DNA from: Pasteurellaceae bacterium Macca
GTDB lineage: Bacteria > Pseudomonadota > Gammaproteobacteria > Enterobacterales > Pasteurellaceae
DNA length: 64,000 bases
Reading direction: 5' to 3'
NCBI GenBank assembly: GCA_023101485.1
Contig: LVZB01000001.1
Coordinates: forward strand, 124,001 to 188,000
The notes under the pieces: generated by a model
Databases searched by the model: none
What the model was told of the DNA's origin: nothing
What the model saw: only the letters and a program-made list of their open reading frames with translations
In this document: positions 1 to 8,691 of the stretch, piece after piece
How positions within the stretch are numbered: position 1 is the stretch's first letter
Layout: the number at the start of each line of letters is the position of its first letter
Position numbers and translations under genes: made by a program

Positions 1-201
1 GTGAGCCTGCTCCCTGCTTTTTGGCAGAATGTTTCCCAATTCAACCCCATTGTGTATATGATTAGCGGTTTCCGCTACGGTTTTTTAGGCACAAGTGATG
101 TTTCCCTCTATTACACCTTCGCCGTGCTTGGCACGCTGATTGTGGTGCTGTATAGCTGGGCATACTACCTTGTCGAAAAAGGCATTGGCTTACGCAGTTA
201 A
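1..201 (+). CDS. yadH: ABC-2 type transporter permease, C-terminal fragment (YadH family)
   Basis: Only the last 66 residues are in the window; the reading frame is open from base 1 and the real start lies upstream. The visible part holds the NPIVYMISGFRYGFLG segment and a final hydrophobic helix ending in GLRS, which closely matches the C-terminus of E. coli YadH, the membrane subunit of the YadGH ABC-2 transporter of the inner membrane. The substrate is not established. The ATPase gene (yadG) would be expected just upstream, outside the window. The leading GTG should not be taken as the start codon. Confidence 0.85.
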   Translation: MSLLPAFWQNVSQFNPIVYMISGFRYGFLGTSDVSLYYTFAVLGTLIVVLYSWAYYLVEKGIGLRS

Positions 202-244
202 TGCCCCCATTTCAATGTAACGAAAATAACAAAACAGAGAAAAA

Positions 245-1414
245 ATGATGATTTCAACTCATTACCAACAACATTTTGGCACGCTTAGCCCCGAAATCCT
301 TGCTGAAAATAGGCAGAAAAAAGTGATCTGCGGGATGTCCGGGGGGGTCGATTCTTCCGTTTCCGCCTTTATTTTGCAACAGCAGGGCTATCAAGTCGAA
401 GGCTTGTTTATGAAAAACTGGGAGGAAGATGACGACACCGACTACTGCACCGCTGCCGCCGACTTAGCCGATGCCCAAGCCGTGTGCGATAAACTCGGCA
501 TTAAGTTACATAAAATCAACTTTGCAGCGGAATATTGGGATAACGTCTTTGAGCATTTTCTTGCCGAATATAAAGCCGGACGCACGCCGAATCCGGATAT
601 TTTGTGCAATAAAGAGATCAAATTTAAAGCCTTTTTAGAGTATGCGATTGAAGATCTCGGGGCGGATTACATCGCCACAGGGCATTACGTTCGCCGTACC
701 CCAGAAGGCAAACTGCTCCGTGGTTTGGATAATAATAAAGATCAGAGCTATTTCCTTTATGCGCTAAATCATCAACAAATCGCCAAAAGCCTGTTCCCCG
801 TGGGGGAAATTGAAAAGCCGGTGGTGCGTGCCATTGCCGATGATTTAGGTCTTGCCACAGCGAAGAAAAAAGATTCCACGGGGATCTGCTTTATCGGCGA
901 GCGTAAATTTAAAGACTTTTTAGCCCGTTATCTGCCTGCCCAATCGGGGGAGATCAAAACCGTTGATGGGCAAGTCATCGGTCGTCACGACGGCTTGATG
1001 TACCACACCCTTGGGCAACGTAAAGGCTTAGGCATTGGTGGGGTGAAAGGTGCAACGGAAAATGCGTGGTATGTGGTGGAAAAAGACCTCATCAACAACG
1101 TGCTTGTCGTTGCCCAAGGGCAGGATAATTCGGCGCTCCTTTCCCAGGGTTTAATCGCCAGCCAACTCACGTGGGTGGATTTAAAACCCCTTCGAGAACC
1201 GCGACGTTGCACAGTCAAAACCCGCTACCGCCAAGCGGACATTCCTTGTGAAATTCAACCCATTGATGATGACACCCTGCGTGTGATCTTTGATGAACCG
1301 CAAATTGCCGTCACCCCGGGGCAATCGGCAGTCTTCTACCTCGGGGAAGTCTGCCTCGGTGGAGGAATTATTGAGCAACCGTTGAAATCACAAGAACATA
1401 GCACGCGAAAATAA
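245..1414 (+). CDS. mnmA: tRNA-specific 2-thiouridylase MnmA
   Basis: 389 residues. MnmA thiolates uridine 34 of tRNA Lys, Glu and Gln in the cytoplasm, using ATP and sulfur passed along the Tus relay. Visible: the PP-loop SGGVDSS at residues 32-38 and the two catalytic cysteines at Cys121 (in DILCNKE) and Cys215 (in [10 protein letters not shown]). The protein carries an extension of about 15-20 residues before the usual start compared with E. coli (368 aa). Two adjacent ATGs (245, 248) are both possible; upstream there is only a weak purine stretch. It follows yadH by 43 bases and ends in a strong terminator. Confidence 0.97.
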   Translation: MMISTHYQQHFGTLSPEILAENRQKKVICGMSGGVDSSVSAFILQQQGYQVEGLFMKNWEEDDDTDYCTAAADLADAQAVCDKLGIKLHKINFAAEYWDNVFEHFLAEYKAGRTPNPDILCNKEIKFKAFLEYAIEDLGADYIATGHYVRRTPEGKLLRGLDNNKDQSYFLYALNHQQIAKSLFPVGEIEKPVVRAIADDLGLATAKKKDSTGICFIGERKFKDFLARYLPAQSGEIKTVDGQVIGRHDGLMYHTLGQRKGLGIGGVKGATENAWYVVEKDLINNVLVVAQGQDNSALLSQGLIASQLTWVDLKPLREPRRCTVKTRYRQADIPCEIQPIDDDTLRVIFDEPQIAVTPGQSAVFYLGEVCLGGGIIEQPLKSQEHSTRK

Positions 1415-1430
1415 CGCCCCAAAATGCGAA

Positions 1431-1468
1431 AAAACCGCTTGTTTTCCCAAACAAGCGGTCTTTTTTTT
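1431..1468. terminator. Rho-independent terminator made of an inverted pair of uptake words
   Basis: An 11-bp stem (ACCGCTTGTTT at 1434-1444 and its complement at 1449-1459), a 4-base loop and then eight T. The arms are two DNA-uptake words in opposite orientation. The A-run on the left side lets it serve pyrE on the minus strand as well as mnmA. Confidence 0.85.
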
Positions 1469-1486
1469 GCAACATTTTGCACCCCG

Positions 1487-2131
1487 TTATGCCACGCCAT
1501 ACGCCTTGCGATAAGCGTCCATTTTATCCAAATAAGGTGCATATTCAGGGGATTGGGCGATAAAGTGGCGTAAATCCTCAAAATCAATAATGGAAAAAAC
1601 CGAACAGCCGTAATCCCGTTCCACTTCTTGAATGGCAGAAAGTTCGCCATTGCCTCTCTCTTGGCGGTTTAAGGCAATCAGCACGCCTGCCAAAGTGGCT
1701 TGATTGGCTTGAATAATCGCCATGGATTCTCGAATTGCAGTGCCGGCGGTGATCACATCATCCACCAACAAGATTTTTCCCTGCAAAGGGCTACCAATTA
1801 AATTGCCCCCTTCGCCGTGATCTTTGGCTTCTTTGCGGTTAAAACAGCAGGGTTTATCCTGCTGAAAGTGATTAAACAACGCCACGGCAACAGTCGTTGC
1901 AATGGGAATACCTTTATAAGCCGGGCCAAAAAGCACATCAAAATCAAGCCCTTTGGCGTGAATCGCTTGGGCGTAAAACTCCCCTAACTTCGCCAAATCT
2001 TGACCGGTACTAAATAGCCCTGCATTGAAAAAATAGGGGCTTTTTCTGCCCGATTTCAGCATAAACTCACCAAATTTCAGTACATGACGGCTTAAAGCAA
2101 ATTCAATAAATTCACGTTTGTAGTGTTCCAT
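1487..2131 (-). CDS. pyrE: orotate phosphoribosyltransferase
   Basis: 214 residues from the ATG at 2131. The frame is open 10 codons further, but only this ATG has a good ribosome site (AGGAAC, seven bases upstream), and it gives the family length (E. coli 213). PyrE joins orotate and PRPP to make OMP in de novo pyrimidine synthesis. The PRPP-binding loop [12 protein letters not shown] is present near residue 120. It lies 30 bases downstream of rlmJ on the same strand, so the two are probably co-transcribed. No UTP-sensing attenuator was recognised in the short gap. Confidence 0.97.
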   Translation of the reverse strand: MEHYKREFIEFALSRHVLKFGEFMLKSGRKSPYFFNAGLFSTGQDLAKLGEFYAQAIHAKGLDFDVLFGPAYKGIPIATTVAVALFNHFQQDKPCCFNRKEAKDHGEGGNLIGSPLQGKILLVDDVITAGTAIRESMAIIQANQATLAGVLIALNRQERGNGELSAIQEVERDYGCSVFSIIDFEDLRHFIAQSPEYAPYLDKMDAYRKAYGVA

Positions 2132-2161
2132 AGCAGTTCCTGTTTGCGGTTGTGGTATCAA

Positions 2162-3001
2162 TTATTCGGGGGTGATCCAACTCACTTGCCAACTCCCCGT
2201 GCCTTCGGGGACAAGCACCTCCGTAAGATACGGCAAGACGCGTTTCATCTGAGCTTCAAGTTGCCACGGGGGGTTAATGACGATCATACCGCTTGCCGTC
2301 ATGCCTCGTTGATCGCTATCTGGACGAACCGCCAGCTCAATTTGTAAGATCTTGCGAATCCCCGTTTCTTGCAAACCTCGCACAATGCGTTTGGTGTGTT
2401 GGCGAAGAACGACAGGATACCAAATAGCATAAACGCCCGTGGCAAAACGCTTGTAACCTTCAATAATCGCCTTAACAACTAATTCATAATCTTCTTTCAG
2501 TTCATAGGGCGGATCAATCAGCACAAGACCACGCTTCTCCTTCGGCGGTAAAGCCGATTTAAGCTGTTGAAAGCCGTTTTCTCGTTTTGTGGTCACAATG
2601 CGATTTTTCGCAAATTCTTGACGTAAAAGCGGGTAATCGTTGGGGTGAAGTTCCGTGAGTAAAGCGCGATCCTGTGGGCGAAGCTGTTGTACCGCGAGAA
2701 GGGGCGAACCGGCGTAATAACGTAATTTACCTTGGTTTAAACGTTTAATTTCTGCCACATAGCTGGCCACTTCTTCGGGGAGATCCTTTCTCTCCCAAAG
2801 CCGTGCGATGCCCTCTAAATACTCCCCGGTTTTCTCCGATTCCGCACTCATTAAGCTATAACGCCCAACACCGGAATGGGTATCAAGATAAAAAAAGCCC
2901 TTCTCTTTCTGTTTCAAGGCTTGCAAAATCAGGGTTAGAACAAGGTGTTTTAGGACATCGGCGTGGTTGCCAGCGTGGAAGCTGTGGCGGTAACTGAGCA
3001 T
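2162..3001 (-). CDS. rlmJ: 23S rRNA (adenine(2030)-N6)-methyltransferase RlmJ
   Basis: 279 residues, the same length as the family (E. coli 280). RlmJ methylates N6 of A2030 in 23S rRNA using SAM. The N-terminus MLSYRHSFHAGNHADVLKH is typical and the catalytic motif DPPYE lies at residues 163-167. It is the first gene of a probable rlmJ-pyrE unit and is divergent from ampD; the gap of about 110 bases contains an uptake word (3052-3061). Confidence 0.95.
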   Translation of the reverse strand: MLSYRHSFHAGNHADVLKHLVLTLILQALKQKEKGFFYLDTHSGVGRYSLMSAESEKTGEYLEGIARLWERKDLPEEVASYVAEIKRLNQGKLRYYAGSPLLAVQQLRPQDRALLTELHPNDYPLLRQEFAKNRIVTTKRENGFQQLKSALPPKEKRGLVLIDPPYELKEDYELVVKAIIEGYKRFATGVYAIWYPVVLRQHTKRIVRGLQETGIRKILQIELAVRPDSDQRGMTASGMIVINPPWQLEAQMKRVLPYLTEVLVPEGTGSWQVSWITPE

Positions 3002-3112
3002 AGGCGTTCTCTTTTTAAGCGAATGGGGGGCGGTTTTGCAAAATTTTCACAAAATTTGACCGCTTGTAACATAGAATAAGGCTTATTCTAGCCCATTTAC
3101 CCTATTTTCGCT

Positions 3113-3673
3113 ATGCTCGATTTGACCATTCAACACGGTTGGTTAAGCCAACAAAAACAGTGCCCTTCCCCCCACTTTGACCCTCGCCCTGTGGCTGGCG
3201 ATATTTCCCTTTTGGTCATTCATTACATCAGCCTACCGCCGGAAGAATTTGGGGGCGATTTTATCGACCGCTTTTTCCAAGGCACTCTCGACCCAACACG
3301 CCACCCCTATTTTGAGGAAATTAAGGATCTGCGTGTTTCCGCCCACTGTTTAATCAATCGCCAAGGCAAAATTACCCAATATGTGAATTTTGAAGATATG
3401 GCATGGCACGCAGGGCTATCGAATTTTGAAGGGCGAGAAAAGTGTAATGAATTTTCCATCGGCATTGAATTAGAAGGCAGTAACAATCAGCCCTTTACAG
3501 ATGCGCAATACCACACACTGGCTAGGCTGACACATTGTTTAATGGCAAACTACCCTCAAATTACGCCTAATCGAATTGTCGGACATTCCGATATTTCCCC
3601 TGGGCGGAAAATTGACCCGGGGCAATATTTCGATTGGCAACGCTACCGAGGGATGCTCTCAAATCTTCGCTAA
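3113..3673 (+). CDS. ampD: 1,6-anhydro-N-acetylmuramyl-L-alanine amidase AmpD
   Basis: 186 residues, no signal peptide, as expected for the cytoplasmic amidase that cleaves anhydro-muropeptides during peptidoglycan recycling and so controls AmpR/AmpC signalling where present. Zinc ligands and catalytic residues of the Amidase_2 family are in place: His37, Glu119, His158 and Asp168 (within GHSDISPGRKIDPG). Divergent from rlmJ. Confidence 0.96.
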   Translation: MLDLTIQHGWLSQQKQCPSPHFDPRPVAGDISLLVIHYISLPPEEFGGDFIDRFFQGTLDPTRHPYFEEIKDLRVSAHCLINRQGKITQYVNFEDMAWHAGLSNFEGREKCNEFSIGIELEGSNNQPFTDAQYHTLARLTHCLMANYPQITPNRIVGHSDISPGRKIDPGQYFDWQRYRGMLSNLR

Positions 3674-3706
3674 ATTACTCAACTTCATCATACTAAGGAA
3701 CTGATT

Positions 3707-4795
3707 TTGGAATACCGTTATTACATTATTACCGCCGTGGTGGTGGTGCTTCTTCAAGGGCTGATTTTCTCTTTTGCACGGACGATCTCTTGGCTTGGGG
3801 CACTTTCTCGTGGCAAAGAAAAAGCCGTGATGCTTGTCAGCTTTCTCACTGTGAATGGCTTATTGTTGCTACATTTAACCCAAACGGTACGCCTTTTCCG
3901 CCCTATTGCGCTCATTCTGGCGTTATTGATGTTCGCCGGTTTTATTCGCTTTCTCACTTGGGGGCTTTTCTACCTTGGCAAAAAAGTAATCAAAAAAGAC
4001 CGCTTGCAACTCGCCTTGCGGATAACTTACCCCTTTGCTTTTATCGCTCTCGTTGGCTTGGCTGTCTATAACGCTTACACGCCAAAGGTAGTTCGCTATG
4101 ACATTACCCTTGATAAGCCTCTTGCTCAGCCCCTCAAAATTGGGGTGGCGAGTGATTTCCACCTCGGCACGCTATTTGGTGGCAAGCAACTTGATGAACT
4201 TGCGCGTATTTTTGAAGGGGAAAAAGTAGATTTAATTCTCCTGCCGGGGGATATTATGGACGATAACACCACCGCTTACCTCGCGGAAAATATGCGTCCT
4301 CATTTGGCGAAACTCCGTGCGCCCCTTGGAGTTTATGCCACCCTTGGCAATCACGATTTTTTCGGCGAACAGCAACGCATTGCCGAAGAAATCCGCCAAG
4401 CTGGTATTCAAGTGCTGTGGGATCAAGGCGTCAATGTGGCAGGGAAATTTACGCTTATTGGGCGAAATGATGATTTAGTCCGAAATCGCCCTTCGGCGAA
4501 AACGCTTTTAAAAGGGTTCGACACTAGCCAGCCTATTTTCTTACTCGATCATCGCCCCACTGACATTGAAAAACACGCCAAACTGCCGATTGATTTACAA
4601 GTTTCGGGGCATACTCACAAAGGGCAGGTCTTTCCGGCCAGCCTGATTACCAAAATGATGTACCGACTTGACTACGGGTATGAAAAAATCGGCTTGGGGC
4701 ATTATGTCGTGACCTCCGGCTACGGCTTTTGGGGTATTCCAATGCGATTAGGCTCACAATCGGAAGCCGTCATTCTTCATGTAAAGGGGCGATAA
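3707..4795 (+). CDS. membrane-anchored metallophosphoesterase
   Basis: 362 residues starting at TTG 3707, chosen because AAGGA lies seven bases upstream and no ATG gives a full-length protein. About 125 N-terminal residues form four hydrophobic segments. A calcineurin-like catalytic domain follows, with the metal motifs DFHLG, GDIMDD, GNHDFFG and SGHTHKGQ in order. This layout matches the YkuE/YpbG-type family of two-metal phosphoesterases; some relatives act on UDP-diacylglucosamine (LpxG) but nothing here proves the substrate. It lies 33 bases after ampD and may be co-transcribed. Confidence 0.85.
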   Translation: MEYRYYIITAVVVVLLQGLIFSFARTISWLGALSRGKEKAVMLVSFLTVNGLLLLHLTQTVRLFRPIALILALLMFAGFIRFLTWGLFYLGKKVIKKDRLQLALRITYPFAFIALVGLAVYNAYTPKVVRYDITLDKPLAQPLKIGVASDFHLGTLFGGKQLDELARIFEGEKVDLILLPGDIMDDNTTAYLAENMRPHLAKLRAPLGVYATLGNHDFFGEQQRIAEEIRQAGIQVLWDQGVNVAGKFTLIGRNDDLVRNRPSAKTLLKGFDTSQPIFLLDHRPTDIEKHAKLPIDLQVSGHTHKGQVFPASLITKMMYRLDYGYEKIGLGHYVVTSGYGFWGIPMRLGSQSEAVILHVKGR

Positions 4796-4838
4796 TTCGC
4801 CCTTAACATCAATAATATTTATCTTAATCATAAAAAAA

Positions 4839-4854
4839 TGTGATCTATTTCACA
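4839..4854. promoter_or_regulatory. perfect CRP-type palindrome upstream of clpB
   Basis: The site TGTGATCTATTTCACA is a perfect match to the CRP half-sites TGTGA-N6-TCACA and is flanked by A-rich and T-rich tracts (AAAA before, TTTT after) as in strong CRP sites. It ends seven bases before the sigma-32 -35 element of clpB. The same sequence could also fold as a hairpin with a T-tract and terminate the phosphoesterase gene; the sequence does not separate the two roles. Confidence 0.6.
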
Positions 4855-4861
4855 TTTTTCC

Positions 4862-4889
4862 CTTGAAATCCTCTTGACAATCCCAATTT
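4862..4889 (+). promoter_or_regulatory. sigma-32 (RpoH) heat-shock promoter of clpB
   Basis: CTTGAAA at 4862-4868 matches the RpoH -35 consensus exactly. TCCCAATTT at 4881-4889 resembles the CCCCATnT -10 element. The 13-base gap from CTTGAAA to CCC is the same as in the promoter before htpG in this window. A 5' leader of about 60 bases follows before the clpB ATG. Confidence 0.8.
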
Positions 4890-4953
4890 ATCGTTCCGTT
4901 GATGAGGCAACCCTGCCAACTCGAAGAAAAAATCCATCAAAAAGGAACAGAAT

Positions 4954-7530
4954 ATGAATATTGATAAATTGACCAGTAAATTTCAATCCGCCCTTGCGGA
5001 AGCACAATCCATTGCTATCGGTAAGGATAATCCTTACATCGAACCCGCACATTTACTTCTCGCCTTAGTGAAACAAAATGACGGTTCTGTTTCGCCATTA
5101 TTCACTGCCCTGAATATTCCGGCGGTAAAACTCAATAGCGAATTATCCGCCATTATCGACCGCTTGCCCCAAGTAAGCGGGGGCGAAAATGTGCAACCGT
5201 CGCAACAACTTATCCGCCTGTTAAATCAATGCGATAAGTTAGCCCAACAGTTTGGTGACAGCTATATTTCTTCGGAATTATTTGTCCTTGCCAGCTTAGA
5301 AGATAACGGCGAATTAGGCAGACTTCTGAAACAACTTGGGTTAAATAAAGAGAAAGTCATCAGTGCGATTCAGCAAATCCGTGGGGGAGAGAACGTGAAT
5401 AATCAAAATGCAGAAGAAACCAGACAAGCATTACAAAAATATACCATTGATTTAACCGAACGGGCGAGAAACGGCAAACTTGACCCTGTGATTGGGCGAG
5501 ATGATGAAATTCGCCGTGCGGTGCAAGTGCTACAACGCCGAACCAAAAATAACCCCGTGCTGATCGGCGAACCGGGCGTGGGGAAAACCGCGATCGTGGA
5601 AGGCTTAGCCCAACGCATTGTTAATAATGAAGTTCCCGAAGGGTTGAAAAATAAACGGGTACTTTCTCTTGATATGGGGGCGTTAATTGCCGGGGCGAAA
5701 TACCGTGGCGAATTTGAAGAACGCTTAAAAGCCGTACTCAATGAACTTGCCAAAGAAGAAGGGCGTGTAATTCTCTTTATTGATGAAATTCACACGATGG
5801 TTGGTGCAGGTAAAACAGACGGCGCAATGGATGCTGGCAACCTGTTAAAACCGTCCCTTGCCCGTGGTGAATTGCATTGCGTGGGTGCGACAACCCTTGA
5901 TGAATATCGTCAATATATTGAAAAAGATGCGGCATTGGAACGCCGTTTCCAGAAAGTGTTAGTGGATGAACCAAGTGTAGAAGATACCATTGCCATTTTG
6001 CGTGGCTTAAAAGAGCGTTATGAAATTCATCACCACGTGCAAATTACTGACCCAGCGATTGTGGCGGCGGCAACCCTTTCACACCGCTACATCAGCGACC
6101 GTCAGTTACCAGATAAAGCCATTGATTTAATTGATGAAGCGGCATCGAGTTTGCGAATGGAAATTGACTCTAAACCTGAACCCCTTGACCGCTTAGAACG
6201 CCGAATTATTCAGCTCAAATTAGAGCAACAAGCGTTACAAAAAGAAGATGATGAAGCAAGTCGCCAACGCTTAGCAAAATTGTCGGAAGAATTGACCGCT
6301 CGTGAGCGGGAATATGCCGAACTAGAAGAAGTGTGGAAAGCAGAAAAATCCGCCCTACTCGGCACGCAACATATTAAAGAAAACTTGGAGCAAGCTCGCT
6401 TACAAATGGAGCAAGCACGCCGTGAAAATAATTTTGAGAAAATGGCAGAGTTACAATACGGCACGATTCCAAGCCTTGAAAAACAGTTGAAAGATGCTGA
6501 AAATCGTGAAAATGAAGCCAGCGAAAACCAACTTTTACGCACAAAAGTAACAGACGAAGAGATCGCCGAAGTGCTTTCCAAAGCCACAGGCATTCCGGTT
6601 GCAAAAATGATGGAAGGCGAAAAAGAGAAATTGCTCAAAATGGAAGAAGTACTCCATAAACGTGTTATCGGGCAAGGGGAAGCAGTCGATGCCGTTGCCA
6701 ACGCCATTCGCCGTAGCCGTGCAGGGCTTTCCGATCCAAATCGCCCGATTGGTTCATTCCTATTCTTAGGGCCAACAGGAGTCGGGAAAACCGAACTGTG
6801 CAAAACCTTAGCCACTTTCTTATTTGATGATGAAGATGCTATGGTTCGCATTGATATGTCGGAATTTATGGAAAAACACAGCGTTTCTCGCTTAGTGGGC
6901 GCACCTCCGGGCTATGTGGGCTATGAAGAAGGGGGCTATTTAACCGAAGCGGTTCGCCGCCGTCCTTATTCTGTGGTGCTCTTAGATGAAGTGGAAAAAG
7001 CCCACCCTGATGTGTTTAACATTTTGTTGCAAGTATTAGATGACGGACGTTTAACTGACGGGCAAGGTCGCACGGTGGATTTCCGCAATACCGTGGTGAT
7101 TATGACCTCAAACTTAGGTTCGCACTTAATTCAAGAAAACGCCGAAACAATGAATTATGACGAAATGAAAACAATGGTAATGAATGTGGCGGGGCAACAT
7201 TTCCGCCCTGAGTTTATCAACCGTATTGATGAAACAGTGGTATTCCACCCCCTTGATAAAGCCAATATTCGTGCGATTGCACGCATTCAGCTTGAACGTT
7301 TAATCAAACGAATGGCAGAGCGTGGCTATGACGTCAGCGTAACGGATTCGGCGGTGGATTTTATCGGCTCGGCAGGCTTCGACCCACTCTTCGGGGCAAG
7401 ACCGCTTAAACGTGCGATTCAACAAGAAGTGGAAAACTCTCTCGCCCAAGAGATTCTCTCTGGCAGATTATTACCAAACAAACCGGTCATTATTGATTTG
7501 CAAGATGATCGCATTATCGCCAAGCAGTAA
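4954..7530 (+). CDS. clpB: ATP-dependent disaggregase ClpB
   Basis: 858 residues, E. coli-like length. ClpB is a hexameric AAA+ machine that rescues aggregated proteins together with DnaK. Domains in order: Clp N-domain (about 1-145), first AAA+ with Walker A GEPGVGKT at 205-212 and Walker B LFIDE near 275, the coiled-coil M-domain (about 405-525), second AAA+ with Walker A GPTGVGKT near 605, and the C-terminal ClpB D2-small domain. An AAAGGAA ribosome site precedes the ATG. The sigma-32 promoter and CRP-like site lie upstream and a strong terminator follows. An in-frame GTG at codon 148 with its own ribosome site probably makes a short form. Confidence 0.98.
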   Translation: MNIDKLTSKFQSALAEAQSIAIGKDNPYIEPAHLLLALVKQNDGSVSPLFTALNIPAVKLNSELSAIIDRLPQVSGGENVQPSQQLIRLLNQCDKLAQQFGDSYISSELFVLASLEDNGELGRLLKQLGLNKEKVISAIQQIRGGENVNNQNAEETRQALQKYTIDLTERARNGKLDPVIGRDDEIRRAVQVLQRRTKNNPVLIGEPGVGKTAIVEGLAQRIVNNEVPEGLKNKRVLSLDMGALIAGAKYRGEFEERLKAVLNELAKEEGRVILFIDEIHTMVGAGKTDGAMDAGNLLKPSLARGELHCVGATTLDEYRQYIEKDAALERRFQKVLVDEPSVEDTIAILRGLKERYEIHHHVQITDPAIVAAATLSHRYISDRQLPDKAIDLIDEAASSLRMEIDSKPEPLDRLERRIIQLKLEQQALQKEDDEASRQRLAKLSEELTAREREYAELEEVWKAEKSALLGTQHIKENLEQARLQMEQARRENNFEKMAELQYGTIPSLEKQLKDAENRENEASENQLLRTKVTDEEIAEVLSKATGIPVAKMMEGEKEKLLKMEEVLHKRVIGQGEAVDAVANAIRRSRAGLSDPNRPIGSFLFLGPTGVGKTELCKTLATFLFDDEDAMVRIDMSEFMEKHSVSRLVGAPPGYVGYEEGGYLTEAVRRRPYSVVLLDEVEKAHPDVFNILLQVLDDGRLTDGQGRTVDFRNTVVIMTSNLGSHLIQENAETMNYDEMKTMVMNVAGQHFRPEFINRIDETVVFHPLDKANIRAIARIQLERLIKRMAERGYDVSVTDSAVDFIGSAGFDPLFGARPLKRAIQQEVENSLAQEILSGRLLPNKPVIIDLQDDRIIAKQ
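5383..5397 (+). promoter_or_regulatory. internal ribosome site and GTG start for a short ClpB isoform
   Basis: GGGGGAGA (5383-5390) sits four bases before an in-frame GTG at 5395-5397 (codon 148 of clpB). E. coli clpB makes a 80-kDa form lacking the N-domain from a GTG at the equivalent codon (Val149). Position, start codon and ribosome site are all conserved here. Confidence 0.65.
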
Positions 7531-7547
7531 TTCACGTTGAAAACAAC

Positions 7548-7573
7548 AAAACGGCTCGATTGAGCCGTTTTTT
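7548..7573 (+). terminator. Rho-independent terminator of clpB
   Basis: Stem AAAACGGCTC / GAGCCGTTTT with loop GATT and a T-run, 17 bases after the clpB stop codon. Confidence 0.85.
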
Positions 7574-7579
7574 ATTGCC

Positions 7580-7795
7580 CCCCTCAGTCGCGTTGCGACA
7601 GCTCCCCCCGCAAGCAGGGGGAGCTGAAGTTGTCTGAGTGCGAATCCTCTTCCCCAACTTGCAAGAGAGAGCGGAAGTTACCTAAGTGCTAATCCCCTTC
7701 TCCCTGTTTGCGAGAGAAAGTTGCCTGAGTGCAAATCCCCTTCCCCCTGCTTGCGGGGGGAAGTCCCCGAAGGGGGATGGGGGGGGGAATACAAC
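7580..7795. repeat. GC-rich palindromic and tandem repeat cluster
   Basis: It opens with a palindrome of the form CAGCTCCCCC...GGGGGAGCTG (7599-7626). Three imperfect tandem units of about 43-48 bases follow, starting at 7627, 7675 and 7718; each has the form AAGTTnCCTnAGTGC, then AATCCcCTTC and a pyrimidine-rich arm facing TTGCGrGrG. It closes with the module CCCCGAAGGGGGATGGGG and a run of G. The last unit (7734-7788) is nearly identical to a single copy at 50087-50137. No open reading frame of interest lies here. It looks like a dispersed non-coding repeat family. Confidence 0.7.
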
Positions 7796-7839
7796 AACAA
7801 TGATTCCACCAAACGTAAATTCATCTCTTAATCCAACGT

Positions 7840-7912
7840 AATCACATTGTAGCCAAAGCAGTCATTCACGTTGGAAACAAAAAAGGGCTGGATTAAGACT
7901 TTTTTATCCTTA
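7840..7912 (+). repeat. decayed duplicate of the clpB 3' end and terminator
   Basis: The segment GCCAAAGCAGTCATTCACG (7852-7870) and the following GTTGGAAACAAAAAAGGGCTGG copy, with scattered substitutions, the clpB tail GCCAAGCAGTAATTCACG (7519-7536) and the terminator after it. The similarity fades leftwards within the last clpB codons. The stem of the second copy is degraded. The two copies bracket the repeat cluster, which suggests a duplication or insertion event beside clpB. Confidence 0.55.
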
Positions 7913-7972
7913 CTTATTTTGATTGTTGCAAAAAAACTTTAAAAACTGACCGCTTGTTATGAATAAAGATAA

Positions 7973-8691
7973 GGGGCTCTCCTAGATAACGACTAAAAAC
8001 TCGATTTGAGTTAAGATAGTCAAATGAGAAAAAGTCGTTTAAGTCAGCACAAACAAAATAAACTTATTGAACTGTTTGTTGCAGGAGTTACAGCGAGAAC
8101 TGCTGCTGAACTAGTGAATGTAAACAAGACAACTGCCGCTTACTATTTTCATCGCTTGCGATTTCTTATCTATCAAAACAGCCCACATTTGGAGATGTTT
8201 GATGGGGAAATAGAAGCCGATGAAAGCTATTTTGGTGGTACACGCAAAGGCAAGCGTGGACGTGGTGCAGCGGGTAAAACTGCGGTATTCGGGCTGTTGA
8301 AACGCAATGGCAAAGTTTATACTGTTGCCGTACCGAACACGCAATCCGCCACGTTGTTACCGATAATTCGAGAACAAGTTAAGCCTGATAGCATTGTTTA
8401 CACGGATTTCTATCGAAGTTATGATGTACTTGATGTGAGTGAATTTAATCATTTTCGTATCAACCATAGTACGCACTTTGCAGAAAAACAAAATCACATT
8501 AACGGAATTGAGAATTTCTGGAACCAAGCAAAACGCCATTTACGCAAATTTAATGGTATTCCCAAAGCTCATTTTGAGCTGTATTTGAAAGAATGTGAAT
8601 GGCGTTTTAATCACAGTAACTTAAAGTCTCAAATTTCCTTTCTAAAACAATTAGTTAAAGAGAGTTTGGTCTAGTTATCTAGGACAGCCCC
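7973..8691 (+). mobile_element. IS1016-type insertion sequence (IS1595 family), copy 1
   Basis: 719 bases bounded by inverted repeats GGGGCTCTCCTAGATAAC (left) and GTTATCTAGGACAGCCCC (right; one mismatch at position 7). It is flanked by a perfect 8-base target duplication AAAGATAA (7965-7972 and 8692-8699), the size expected for this family. It carries one transposase gene and has landed 21 bases after the stop codon of the AAA+ ATPase gene. It matches copy 2 except for three differences I could find. Confidence 0.95.
8024..8674 (+). CDS. IS1016-type transposase, copy 1
   Basis: 216 residues, full length for the group. The N-terminal helix-turn-helix-like region (about 10-45) recognises the ends. 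The catalytic ISXO2-like domain has Asp66 (EADESYFGG), Asp128 (VYTDFYRSY) and Glu163/Asn164 with Lys170 (GIENFWNQAK), as in the IS1595 family. The frame is intact, so the element may still move. It differs from copy 2 at residue 149 (Ser here, Asn there). Confidence 0.95.
   Translation: MRKSRLSQHKQNKLIELFVAGVTARTAAELVNVNKTTAAYYFHRLRFLIYQNSPHLEMFDGEIEADESYFGGTRKGKRGRGAAGKTAVFGLLKRNGKVYTVAVPNTQSATLLPIIREQVKPDSIVYTDFYRSYDVLDVSEFNHFRINHSTHFAEKQNHINGIENFWNQAKRHLRKFNGIPKAHFELYLKECEWRFNHSNLKSQISFLKQLVKESLV

Noticed and set aside
347-353. Run of seven G in mnmA as a contingency locus
   Set aside because: It encodes the invariant SGGV of the PP-loop, so the run is explained by codon use in an essential motif, and seven is short for frequent slippage.
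3790-4162. Short frames on both strands within the phosphoesterase membrane region
   Set aside because: Shadow frames of the hydrophobic coding sequence; none has a ribosome site.
4874-4902. Sigma-70 promoter TTGACA before clpB
   Set aside because: TTGACA is present at 4874-4879 but no acceptable -10 lies 16-18 bases downstream; the sigma-32 elements fit far better.
7627-7766. CRISPR array in the tandem repeats after clpB
   Set aside because: The units are contiguous and degenerate with no unique spacers, and no cas gene is nearby.
7780-7798. Run of nine G after the repeat cluster as a phase-variation site
   Set aside because: No promoter or reading frame depends on its length; it belongs to the repeat element.
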